NCBI GenBank assembly: GCA_900404475.1
Contig: OUQQ01000246.1
Location: forward strand, 1 to 26,879
Length of the DNA stretch: 26,879 nt
Reading direction: 5' to 3'
Source of the DNA: Spongospora subterranea
Taxonomy: Eukaryota; Endomyxa; Phytomyxea; Plasmodiophorida; Plasmodiophoridae
Shown: positions 9,126-19,440 of the stretch, piece after piece
How positions within the stretch are numbered: position 1 is the stretch's first letter
How the letters are laid out: the number at the start of each line of letters is the position of its first letter
Translations under genes and position numbers: made by a program
Notes under the pieces: model-generated
Database searches by the model: none
What the model was told of the DNA's origin: nothing
The model's input: only the letters and a program-made list of their open reading frames with translations

Positions 9126-11808
9126 TTAGTCAAACATTGAAGGAAAACATTTGCCAACACAGTTCACCATCTTGTCCTTAACTTCAACGATATCTTCAGG
9201 CAACAAGAAGATGATGCTGCCAAGTTTACGCGCGACAGAGATGGCGTAGCGGGCATTAAGGAGCTGATCATCCTTGGTTTGAGCAGGAGTGACAAGCTAT
9301 AATTCCATGATTAGAGCATGCAATGTGCTTTGCTGATAAAAAGTATGTTTACCTCCCAGTTAATGATGCGGTTCTCAACACTGAACAGCAGGTCGAAGAA
9401 AAATTCCGATGACTTCAAGGATGCATCCTTAAAAGACGACATACGTGAAGAGCGGTTTGCGTTAGAGACCTATATAAGTAAACCAAACGTTACTTCAAAT
9501 GGACATACACAAGTTGAGAGATCACATTACCTTATCATTGGCCCACTGGATGATTTTCTCGTCGGACATCACGACGCCGCCACCGAGCTCGGTCAAAAAT
9601 TTGATGATATGGCGCCGCATAAGCTGCCTAATCAACCCAGGTTAGCGTATAGGGGAGTCACAACAGGATTCGCGAAACCATGTCAATGCAAGTACAAGCT
9701 TCTTGTTGCCGTCAACGATATCAGTTCCGCCGATGCCAACCAAACTGAATTTCAGCTGTTTACCCAGAACTACAACGTAATTTGCATTGCTGATACGCTT
9801 GAATCTAAGACATTTGCAATCTCAATAGATCATTCCGGCGATCAACAAGTCGTACTTATTGTTGGGTTTCTTCTCTACTTTGTTCCAGTCAACAATACCG
9901 GGTTCGATGTGATCGATAACTGCAATGAGTACCATTGGTTACTACAATCCTCGTTGACCTTTTTCATGAAAAGTTACCTTTCAGTAAGACTAGACCATCT
10001 TTGCAATCGTCATATAGCCCATTGACGTAAACTTCATGCAAAGCGAGGGTGTTGATCCACATTCGGAAAGCTAGATTCAAACATGGTTTCAATAATCAAA
10101 ACAGTTTTGAAGTAGCAGTTAACCTCGTTCTTCACGACTGTCACCAAAATCATCGTCCATTATTCCGGCGAGCTCCAAGGCCTACCCCTTATGTCAGATG
10201 TGAGTTCATGAATATTTTTGACCAACCTCTTCTTCTGTTAACGGATCAAGTCCAGGACAAGTGTTAAAGATTGAAGCGGTAAATGCTAGGTTAAGGCGGG
10301 CATTCCCTTTGACAATATCGCGAGCCTGCCAAAAGTTTGTACGTCACCATATGGTTCGCAGATGGGAGGAGATATCAACCTGGATGAATGCATGAATATC
10401 AAGCTTCTCTGCGTTGCGGAGGACTTTATCAGCACGTTTCGTCAGGTCCTTCTCTTCCATTGCAGATTTGTCACAGCGGTTTGGAGCAATCTGGTTCAAA
10501 AGAACAGTATATGCTTCCGAGTCCTACAGACGAAAGCAAAAGTAAGCACTCCTAGAACCATATAAATGCCACAGACCTTGACGTCACCGGCAAAATTGGA
10601 AATTCGCTTGCTGTGGCCGGCATTTTTCAAGTGATAATTAAACCAGCGAACAAGAAGCTGATCAGGTGGAAGACGTAGAAGATCGGCAAGCTCTTCTCCT
10701 TCTTCAAGAAGTCGAACCAACTCCGGGTGATTTTTGAGGTTGATTGTGTTCAAAAGCTGGAGTTTAACTACATCCAAATTCAATATCTCAGATGATCATT
10801 AACAGAAATTGGCTTACCGAGTTGCCAAACAAGTCCTAGGACGAGATGCGGATGCTTTTCTCCACTAACTAGCTCACTTGCACCCAAGTTAATGGTTTGA
10901 ACGCCGATAGCTTTCGCTGAGGCAATAACAAGGTTTAAGTTCTCATTAACCTGAAGAAAAGGTGAAATTATTAAACAAGGCACATAATACGACCGAGCGT
11001 CAATCACCTGAAACAAAGATAGAGGCTTTCCCGCTTTCTGAAGGTTCAGGGCCCGGACATCAATTGTATCCTTGACTGCTTTGTTGATGAATTTTGAAAG
11101 TAGAACACCATCGTGTACTTTCTTGGCCAAGTCTTGATCATTAGTGTCTATGGGCAACAAGTACCTACAAACCATACAATGATGAGCTGATGATGTTAAA
11201 GACCGTATAGCAAAATATGATGTATGCATGAACAAACAGTCACTTTAGCAAAAGTTGACCGAAGGGAAGCATAAAGGTAAATGCATCAGAACCACGTTCT
11301 TACTTGAGATCTGGATCGTCAGCCAGGACTTGGTTAATATGTATCGAGAAAGCGGACATTTCTTCTTGAGAAAAGGAATGGACGCCTCCTGAATTACCAT
11401 GAACCTGAATCAACTCTTTTTGCTTTTCGTACACCTATAATAAATTGAGAGCCAGTTTCATGGGAACTTCGGTTGCCATCAATATGACCTTGGCAAAGTT
11501 AGCTGCTCCTGAAGTTTTTCCTGTCCGGATTGACGAAATCACAGCAAGAAACTCGTTAAATTCAATCGAACCAGACCGATCAGTATCAACCTGTGAACAT
11601 CAGCATCAGCAAATGGAATTAAAAGTTTACCAAGGTTGCCAACCTCAGCGATCAGCGTTTTCAATTGAGCAGAGTCTTTGAATTCATTCAAGTTTCGCAG
11701 AATTTCCTCAAGTTCGCGAACATCGATGGTGCCATCACCATTCGTGTCGAAGGATGAGAATTCATTCTGAAACTGCTGAAGGTCCGCTGGTGAGAAGCTG
11801 ACGGCCAT
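9126..11808 (-). CDS. Plastin/fimbrin, actin-bundling protein
   Basis: Fifteen exons on the minus strand give 615 aa (vertebrate plastins are about 630): 11644-11808, 11489-11590, 11304-11434, 11008-11164, 10818-10950, 10577-10767, 10380-10523, 10227-10325, 10124-10181, 9978-10070, 9856-9919, 9679-9804, 9531-9627, 9353-9469 and 9126-9296. Introns are 45-61 nt except one of 139. Two EF-hands ([13 protein letters not shown] at about 21-33 and [13 protein letters not shown] at about 57-69) precede four calponin-homology domains in two actin-binding pairs. Marks include [28 protein letters not shown] and LVLALTWQLMRR. The C-terminus [13 protein letters not shown] is plastin-like. It bundles F-actin under calcium control. 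The start follows from EF-hand spacing. Confidence 0.96.
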
Positions 11809-12762
11809 TCTTGCTGTATGAACAAGAACGACAAGTAATGAATGATCGTTATATGTTAGCACGCGACCAGGGCATAAGGCCGCGTGTCCCGCCAATTAAT
11901 GGTTCTTAAGATCACAAGCCCACTAAATTGAAAAAATGATAAAAAAGGAGAAGATTAATCAATAATTTGTAGTAACTCAATGATGATATTCTGATAGAAA
12001 AAACGAAGATATCTGATGAAAAAAGCACTGATAAATCAATCTTACTCATGCCATTATCTGTGCAAATTCAAAGAAGTTATACTCGTATCAGTTTAGTGGA
12101 AGTATACTTTGTAGGGGTGAAGAAGTGGCTTACATGATTGCTTCGAGGGATATAGTACCATTAGTTCCAATGTGGCCGTTGCTTGAGAACCACTGAATGG
12201 CTGTTGTGTACAGTAGGCAGGCCCATCGCCGTGGTCGCGTGATCAACGATCTGGAGCTATATTTGGCGCCCGAGGGGATTGCCGCATCACCTCCAGCAGC
12301 GTAGAATTTGCAATAATATTTGTTGAATCCATTCAAAAAATCAATATGTAGAAGTGATTTTTTCCACAATTTTACTAAATAGAAGTGTTTTTTTCCACCC
12401 CCCAATGTCACAATGAGGTTATGTGATGGGCCCCATTACAGCTGTGGTGAGGGTTACCCCTTTATTCATTTCTCTCACAGCAAGATCAAGTCCTGGCACT
12501 GTAGTGGCTCATCAGTCACGCATGCCGGTAGTTATGTTTCGACTTGTACAAAGAAGCACACGACATAGCACGACATTTTGGGGTTCTGTCTGTCGCGCGT
12601 AGGTCCAACCACGTGCCGGCACAGCCGAGTGTCACGTGTCACCCAGTGACTGCAAGCCGTTGCCACAGCGGGGGGCGCAGGGGTCGTGAGGCCGCAATTC
12701 AACAAAGACGGCAAATTTTGGGATCTAATACGTCGTCACTCTGATTGTTTTTTGTTCCAGCC
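11809..12762. promoter_or_regulatory. Divergent upstream region of plastin and the S28 peptidase
   Basis: About 950 bp lies between two divergent starts with no gene I can support. An open frame on the minus strand at 12130-12411 has no family resemblance. A pyrimidine tract ending TTGTTCCAG at 12760 sits two bases before the peptidase ATG. It looks like a splice acceptor, so a 5' UTR intron or a trans-splice site is likely there. Confidence 0.45.
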
Positions 12763-14719
12763 ATGACTGTGATGATGTCGATTTTCCTGCTATTTTGCGC
12801 TCATTGCGTGCTCGCATCTCGGCCGCCGCGATTTCCTGTGCAGAGCCAAACTGTACAGTTACGGGACAATCATGGAACTTCGCTGTTCTGCAATCTTCCA
12901 TTCGACACCAAATGGATCAAAATGCCGGTCGACCACTTTAACTTCCAGAACCAACAAACTTTTATGCTGCGCACGCTTGTCAATGCTGATTTTTTCAACG
13001 TCACCAACCCTGTCATTTTGTTCTATTCCGGCAATGAAGGGAGCATAGAGGTATTCGCCAATAATACTGGGTTCATGTGCGAACTGGCTGGAGAATTCGG
13101 CGCTATGCTAGTTTTTGCGGAACACCGATATTTCGGGGAATCCATACCGTCCGGGCCTCGGTCATCGCTAGGTTATCTCAGCGTCGACCTGGCGCTAACG
13201 GATTTCGCAAATGTGATTGTCGAAATTAAACAGCAATATGGCGTTCCTGATGCAACCGTCATAACATTTGGCGGCTCTTATGGCGGGATGCTCAGGTAAA
13301 CTTTACGCCATGCTTCTTTTCAACATTTTGACCAAACTCGTGTTCAGTGCCTGGCTTCGAATGAAATACCCTCATGTAACCTATTTTGATCGTAAGAAGT
13401 ACTGATTTTCAATGTGGCCTTGATATAGGTAGTCGCCGGGGCCATTGCTGCGTCAGCCCCAATTTTCCAGTTTGCGGGTCTTACGCCAACGGACACGTTC
13501 AACGACATTGTATTCCGAACGTTTGACTCTGCCCTGGAAGGATGCGCATCCAAGTTCCGGTCGATGTTTGACGTAGTCGCTGAATCAAGTCTACAACACC
13601 TCTCCAAAGTTTTTTCACTATGCGAACCTCTTGAAAGTCGGGATGATTTAGTGCAATGGATCACCGACGCCCTCACATACTTGGCAATGGTTGATTGTAG
13701 GTGTTACCATGTACAGCCCTGTTTGACTACTTCTTATATATGCCTGATTTTAGACCCATTTGCTGCCAATTTTATCAAGGTTATCGATTAAACTACCCTT
13801 CAGCTTTGTTCAACTGAGAATCATATGTAGCCGCTTCCAAGCTGGCCTGTTAACCAAACTTGTTCCATTCTGCTTGACGATAGCCATCCAGCAAGTCCGC
13901 TGGAGAAGTTCGCCGCATCCCTCTCAGTTTTTTTCAACTCCACAGGTGGTACACGCTTAATTTGATTTGTGTTTTGTTTTTCACATGTTTTCAGGAGAAG
14001 CGGGGACGTGTTATAACATTGCCGACGGTACCATCACATCTGTAGATGAGCAAGGATGGGATTATCTGTCGTGCTCATCAATGGTTCTGGATTGCTCTGC
14101 TGAGATGCGCTGTGCTCGCTAATCCATGAATTCAGGTGATTCCAATGAGCTCAGGACGCAATTCAATGTTTCCACCCTCTGAATGGGACGAAGATGCATA
14201 CGATTTGGTACGCATTTCATCACATTAACCCCAGTTCCATTTTTTATATGTAGTTTTTCTTCGCCATAGCAATGTCGTAAAAAATATGGTGTATGTCCCC
14301 GTCCGAAATTTGCCGAAATTCAATTTGGGGCAAAAAAAATATCGGCCTTCAGCAACATTGTCTTCAGTAATGGCAATCTGGGTTCGCGACAAGAATTAGT
14401 TTGTATTAGAGTTGGTAAACTAAGTTCATTATCAGATCCATGGAGTGGTGGAGGCGTGCTTGAGTCGGTATCGTCAAGTCTCGTAGCCGTTGTTATCGAA
14501 GGAGCAGGTAGGCTCGCTGCCGGTGCCGATTGTTGAACCCAATTCAACCCAATTTCTCATTTTGGTTCAGCACACCATCTTGATCTTCGTGCGTCTGCAG
14601 AGGTAGATTCCGTATCAATTAGAAACATTGTCGTGCTTAAAAAAATTGTAGGGCGATTCGGCATCTCTGATCGCTGCTCGCAATGTTCACCGCGCAAATA
14701 TAAAAAAATGGATTACTGA
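12763..14719 (+). CDS. S28 serine peptidase (DPP7/prolyl carboxypeptidase family)
   Basis: Ten exons give 487 aa (DPP7 492, PRCP 496): 12763-13295, 13348-13375, 13429-13696, 13754-13779, 13831-13945, 13995-14083, 14136-14207, 14270-14381, 14436-14507 and 14571-14719. Introns are 49-63 nt. A signal peptide spans about residues 1-20. The family cleaves after proline, usually in lysosomes or secreted. The nucleophile is Ser172 in GGSYGGML, the acid is Asp415 in SNGNLDPWSGGG, and the base is in AHHLDLR at 440-441. EHRYFGES, AGAIAASAP and GWDYLSC are further family blocks. N-glycosylation sites occur (NVT, NNT, NST). The first ATG after the acceptor-like site was chosen because it begins the signal peptide. 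DPP2-type versus PRCP-type substrate choice is open. Confidence 0.94.
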
Positions 14720-14809
14720 AGATCAAGGTGGTAAAAAAGCGGTGATTCTGATGCAAGAACCACATTTCGCAGTCGAATGATGCGATTACGTCGCCATTGC
14801 AGTGATTTA

Positions 14810-14815
14810 AATAAA
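14810..14815 (+). terminator. AATAAA polyadenylation signal of the S28 peptidase
   Basis: A canonical hexamer lies 91 nt downstream of the peptidase stop codon on the same strand. Confidence 0.5.
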
Positions 14816-14819
14816 CCAT

Positions 14820-15657
14820 TACTTTGTACCTAGTATGTTTAACACAATGGTCTGACGTGGAGTTTGACGGCTAATCAAGTTGTATGACAGATCGAGTTTG
14901 AACAGACAATCGCATTATTCGCTATCAAGATTGGGCAAATCTTTGCACGGTAAGTGCTAAAAATAATCCCACTCAGATAGGGACGTTGACGAATAGAGCC
15001 ATTCCACAACCACTAAATCTGAACAACCGAAGCTAACCGACACGTCTTCATCTTGCATTCAAAAAGGGTTTCTGTCTAACCCATTGAACAAGAGCCAAAT
15101 TCCACCGAGGTGGTCTTCATATGTTTGAAAACGTAATGGTCATCGTCAGCGAAATTACCACCAACCGGCTACGTTGCTGGCATGTCGTTGGACAACGGTG
15201 ACGTGTGTAGGACGCACTAAAGGTGCGGCCGTGACTGGCGCAGTTGATCCCCCACAGACCACCCCGATAAACTGCGGGGTTTCCGCGTTGATCGGAAGAT
15301 GGACTGAAGGGGGAGGGTTTGGGAATTGTCACTATCTGACTGACAGGTGATAATTACGACACACGTCGATTGATCATAGAGGAAGTGGTTGATAGGTGTT
15401 CGATCGGGGGCGGGCTGTCGGAAGGCGTCGAGGCGGGGGGACAACGAAGCGGAAGGGTAAGAACCGCAGCGCGATCCCATCCCTTATTCATTTACAACAA
15501 TCACCCACAGGCATTGATTTTTATCAACAAAACACCGGTTCCCTCGTTTTCTGCTTATTCGTATCTTATCATCTGTATATATATTTTCGTAATCAGGTGG
15601 TGTTTTCTTGTTGAATAATTTACCGAAAATTAAACTTATTGGCTTTTACAGTACATA
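14820..15657. promoter_or_regulatory. Intergenic region upstream of the SAM-domain gene
   Basis: I see no gene. About 15180-15480 is markedly GC-rich and free of conserved coding signal, as expected for a promoter. Just before the next start codon, TTGGCTTTTACAG ends at 15651 and looks like a 3' splice site. A CAG|GTGGTG donor-like site near 15595 would make a 5' UTR intron of about 55 nt, which matches the intron size elsewhere. Confidence 0.45.
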
Positions 15658-16269
15658 ATGTCTACACATGAGCAACTCTCGAAAAATCGGAGTCAACAGA
15701 TGAGCACACTTGCTAACTCAGCCGCCAAAAAGACCACACATGCAGAAAACGATATTTCCGCTGACAACAATGTTAGATACAGCATAGAACGTGCGGCGCC
15801 CGATGAAGTATTCAAGAAAGACATATCGATGGGTTTAGCCGATACCAGCTGGGAGCGAGAAGAAGTTGGAGGCTGGATTAGTGATGATGACGATCATGTA
15901 CTTCTCGAAAGCACAATTCGCCGAGCTAGGCTGGCGGCCACCGCTGTCAAATCCCGGGCATCCGATGATTCAGTGCCAATGGCTTCTCGCTCTATAGCAA
16001 GTTTGCCTGTCACGCCGGCATCTGCTAGTGGTTCGACTACAGTTATTCAGGCTCAGGATTCTACAGAACGTCCCCGTAAGTTAGGTGATTTTCTCGCAGA
16101 AGCCGGTATGCAAGACTGGGTTGATAAATTCGTTGCCGAGGAAATTGACTTGGATTGCATTGCCGACTTAACTGATGAAGATCTAATTGAGCTCGGCATG
16201 GAGAAGTTAGGTGTACGCCGCAGGTTCCAGCGGGCAGTTCGTGACTTTCTTGATCAGCACAGCCCATAA
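15658..16269 (+). CDS. SAM-domain protein
   Basis: A single exon encodes 203 aa. Residues 1-135 are polar, Ser/Ala-rich and probably disordered, with an acidic patch SDDDDH. Residues about 138-200 form a sterile alpha motif of five helices, marked by LGDFLAEAGMQDWVDKF, the central DLTDEDLIELGM and a basic last helix. DLxEEDLxxLGI is the SAM signature. SAM domains mediate protein-protein polymerisation or RNA binding, and no catalytic part is present here. The partner cannot be told. The acceptor-like site six bases upstream supports this start. Confidence 0.88.
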   Translation: MSTHEQLSKNRSQQMSTLANSAAKKTTHAENDISADNNVRYSIERAAPDEVFKKDISMGLADTSWEREEVGGWISDDDDHVLLESTIRRARLAATAVKSRASDDSVPMASRSIASLPVTPASASGSTTVIQAQDSTERPRKLGDFLAEAGMQDWVDKFVAEEIDLDCIADLTDEDLIELGMEKLGVRRRFQRAVRDFLDQHSP

Positions 16270-16411
16270 ATGTCAAACCTGTCAACGCAAAATTGGTTGC
16301 CCTATTCTAGATTTTCAGTTTACTAATTTGCTTTCTTTAAATAGTAATATATTCGCATTGCTCATCACGTTTTTGATGACTTGGTTTACCATTCTGGCAG
16401 AGGATAAATTA

Positions 16412-16827
16412 CTATGAAATCATCCATTCGACCTCATCATTGTCCCAAAGAAATGATCGTGGTCTACCGAATACAGGGTTTTGCTGAGAATCTACCAAAA
16501 TATCGTTGGCCCGGGCGACAGCTTTGGGATTAAACGTTGGACAACGCGATTCCTTCAGCAGAATCGCGATATACCTCTCTCTCTGCAATAACTCGAGTCA
16601 GCTAATTTGAGCATACGTTTTGCTCCGGAAAAAGGACCGAAACTTATATTCTCTGTAATTTTTTACGGAAGTACAGTAGGGGTGGTCTTTTAACGCTTTA
16701 CAAAAAGATCCTTGAATTTGTGGCTATTCACTGTCGATCCTGACGCTCTGATGATGTACACATCGAAAAGTATCTCGCATTGACGCAACTCTGATACGCC
16801 GCATTTACTCTCAGCCGGCCAGTGCAT
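16412..16827 (-). CDS. Unrecognised small gene with an apparent frameshift
   Basis: The minus-strand exon 16702-16827 opens at ATG (MHWPAESKCGVSELRQCEIL). A 51-nt GT-AG intron leads to 16412-16650 in phase 0. In the second exon the frame runs through FGPFSGAKRMLKLADSSYC, then meets a (GA)n tract near 16585-16592. The adjacent frame continues as ILLKESRCPTFNPKAV and GRPRSFLWDNDEVEWMIS to a stop at 16412. The two halves are both coding-like and differ by two bases, one GA unit. This could be a sequencing slip, a real broken gene or an unseen splice. Expected length is about 125 aa. I recognise no family. It is divergent from AsnRS. Confidence 0.45.
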
Positions 16828-16848
16828 TCAAAACTTGCCGATTGCATA

Positions 16849-17108
16849 ATTTATGTGCAGGAAAGTAAGACAACCATAAAAACTCAAGACAACCAGTCAA
16901 GATCGAGTCCAAAGGGGCCTGGTCCGGACGATATCTATCAGGACGGTCTGATCACAGTTGGCTTGATGCCTATTGGGTAGGGTTGGACTGGCGGCCACGT
17001 CTCCACAGTTGGGGAATCAGCGCCACGGAGTTAAGTCGCCATCAGCTACAGTCCATGTACAGTTCAGCTACCCAATCCTGACTGTGACAAGGCCGACCAA
17101 TGTAACAG
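16849..17108. repeat. Direct duplication, copy 1 (260 bp)
   Basis: This copy matches copy 2 at 17110-17351 base for base by eye, except for an 18-bp segment at 16986-17003 that copy 2 lacks. It ends immediately before the single N at 17109. No coding or tRNA-like structure was recognised in the unit. Confidence 0.9.
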
Positions 17109-17109
17109 N
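17109..17109. other. Ambiguous base joining two repeat copies
   Basis: A lone N separates the end of copy 1 from the start of copy 2. It marks an assembly join rather than a natural base. Confidence 0.9.
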
Positions 17110-17351
17110 ATTTATGTGCAGGAAAGTAAGACAACCATAAAAACTCAAGACAACCAGTCAAGATCGAGTCCAAAGGGGCCTGGTCCGGACGATATCTATC
17201 AGGACGGTCTGATCACAGTTGGCTTGATGCCTATTGGGTAGGGTTGCACAGTTGGGGAATCAGCGCCACGGAGTTAAGTCGCCATCAGCTACAGTCCATG
17301 TACAGTTCAGCTACCCAATCCTGACTGTGACAAGGCCGACCAATGTAACAG
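17110..17351. repeat. Direct duplication, copy 2 (242 bp)
   Basis: This second copy lacks 18 bp present in copy 1. It lies 133 bp upstream of the AsnRS start codon. If the duplication is an assembly artefact, one copy is the real AsnRS promoter region. Confidence 0.9.
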
Positions 17352-17484
17352 TCGTGCGACGAGTCAGTTGGCCACGCATTCGGGGTTTCTAAGTCAGACA
17401 CCAGGCCGGTGAGTGGGCGGCCGACACGGCAGTCGGCATTTGCGCAATATAACTATTTTGTTGTTGCCGTACGTTTGTGGCAAA

Positions 17485-19252
17485 ATGTCGACGACAGAAG
17501 CCATGGCTGGAACCGAAGCCATCAGTAAGAGCGCGCTGAAGAAAGAGATGAAGATGGCCAAGATTCAGGCCCAGAAAGCGGCTCGTGCTGCATCTCGCCC
17601 AACTCCTCAGCCTACTTCCGAGCAGACGACGACCGAGACACAATACGTTGACGAGATCGAGCTGGATACATCGATGGATGAGCCTACGCTTATTCACGTC
17701 AAAGATACCAAGGATTACGTTGAACAACGCGTCCAGTTGAAGGGATGGGTTCAAACCCGTCGCAACCAGGGGTAAATTCTTTTATCCGCCTTCGGAGCTG
17801 GCTAACTGTTGAATAGATCGATGATTTTCCTGTTCATTCGTGATGGGACTGGTTTCCCGGCCTCTTTGCAGGTTGTTTTAATCGGCGATTTGTGCAAAAC
17901 CCGTTCGGCCCAGAAGTTGACTCGCGAGGCAACCGTCCATGTTTTCGGAACGATCTTTGCTGATGAACGTGCTCCTGGTGGAGTAGAACTTCGCGTTGAC
18001 TACTGGAAACTGATTGGAGCCTCCGACGTGGACCTTGAGAACCGATTCAACAAAGAATCCCATTGTTTGACCGCATTTTTGTTGTTTCAGTACAATTCAT
18101 AACGTGGTTTTCTGCTCAGCTGATGTCCTATTGGATAACCGATATCTTGATATGCGCTCTTCAAGGTTTGGGTCAATTTTAAAGATTCGTTCTATGGTCA
18201 CTCAATGTCTTCGTGAACATTTTTTTTCCAAGGATTTTTTTGAAGTTACTCCTCCTACCCTTGTTCAGACCGAGGTATGTCCTTCAGTTTCTCTTTTTTG
18301 ATAATTAATATTTGTTGTTCAGGTTGAAGGCGGTTCTGATTTGTTCACTGTCGATTATTTCGGTGAGCCGGCTTATTTAACTCAGAGTTCCCAACTATAT
18401 CTAGAAACTGCTATTCCTTCATTGGGAAGTGTATTTTGCATTCTGCCATCTTATCGTGCGGAACAATCTCGCACTAGACGCCATCTTTCTGAATTTACCC
18501 ACGTTGAAGGAGTGAGTTCACACAATATCGTAACCATAGCTTATATTTCCATTAACGATTGCTAACAATTTAGGAAATGGCGTTTTACAATTTTGAGCAA
18601 ATGTTGTGCTTCTTAGAAGATATGGTCGTGTCCGTATCTGAGAATATCATCGCCAAGGCTGGCCCAATGCTCCAATCGTTGAACCCATCGTTCACCGCGC
18701 CATCACGCCCGTTTCTACGCATGTCCTACGCCGACGCTATCGTTTGGCTCAACGAGCATGGCGTCCTCAATGAAGAGACTCAGAAACCATTTGTATTCGG
18801 TGATGGAATTCCAGAGGCTCCTGAACGTCATATGACCGATACAATCAATCGCCCGATTTTGTTGCATGGTAATCTCGTTTATTGCTTCTAGATCCGTCGT
18901 TGAACCACGTTTTGGGATAGGGTTTCCTGTTGAACAAAAGCCTTTCTATATGCCACCTGCTGAAGATGACAGCCGTGTCACTCAAAGCGTTGATCTGTTA
19001 ATGCCGGGTGTCGGAGAGATTGTCGGAGGAAGCATGAGAGTCTGGGATTTGGAACTGTTGATGAAGAACTATGAGGCTAAAGGACTTGATCCCAAACCAT
19101 ACTTCTGGTACAACGATCTTCGGAAGTATGGGTCCTGCCCACATGGAGGTTTCGGTCTCGGTCTTGAACGATTCCTCTGCTGGGTCATGGGACTGCATCA
19201 CATTCGGGAAGCTGTCATGTACCCACGTTTCATTGGTCGATGCGCCCCTTAA
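17485..19252 (+). CDS. Asparaginyl-tRNA synthetase, cytosolic
   Basis: Exons are 17485-17771, 17817-18064, 18120-18274, 18323-18511, 18574-18868 and 18921-19252 (introns 45-62 nt), giving 501 aa (human NARS1 548). The enzyme charges tRNA-Asn with asparagine. A Lys/Ala-rich N-terminal helix precedes an OB-fold anticodon domain ([14 protein letters not shown]...FLFIRDGTG). The class II catalytic core follows, with [22 protein letters not shown], motif 2 [19 protein letters not shown] and motif 3 GLGLERF. The end [10 protein letters not shown] is typical of the cytosolic enzyme. The N-terminus is shorter than in human. In ILLHGFPVEQK, the residue after His is Gly, where human has Arg. That position lies on an exon junction. 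It is tail-to-tail with the helicase. Confidence 0.96.
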
Positions 19253-19324
19253 ATGTCACAAATATACCAATATATTGTCTGTTTTGACGTTCGCCTCGCT
19301 TGCGCTGTTTAAAAAACCCAATTT

Positions 19325-19330
19325 TTTATT
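19325..19330 (-). terminator. AATAAA signal of the DExH helicase gene
   Basis: A minus-strand AATAAA hexamer lies about 110 nt past the helicase stop codon, inside the 188-bp gap it shares with AsnRS. Confidence 0.45.
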
Positions 19331-19440
19331 CAGTTGATTCATTTTTGGGAGGTGTAGGTTTCTGCTGAAGTAGTTCTGCCACAGTTTTTACCAGCTGGTC
19401 GCCTATTGCAAATGTTAGCATACGCAATTTCGTTGTTCGA

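Noticed and set aside
9318..10025. 235-codon plus-strand open frame
   Set aside because: It lies antisense to six well-supported plastin exons. Its length reflects the codon pattern of the real gene on the other strand.
12130..12411. 93-codon minus-strand open frame between plastin and the peptidase
   Set aside because: No motif, no splice support, and it sits in a region expected to be promoter sequence.
16849..17351. Tandem non-coding RNA or 5S-like gene array in the duplicated block
   Set aside because: No 5S, tRNA or spliced-leader features were seen. The single N between copies is better explained by an assembly join.
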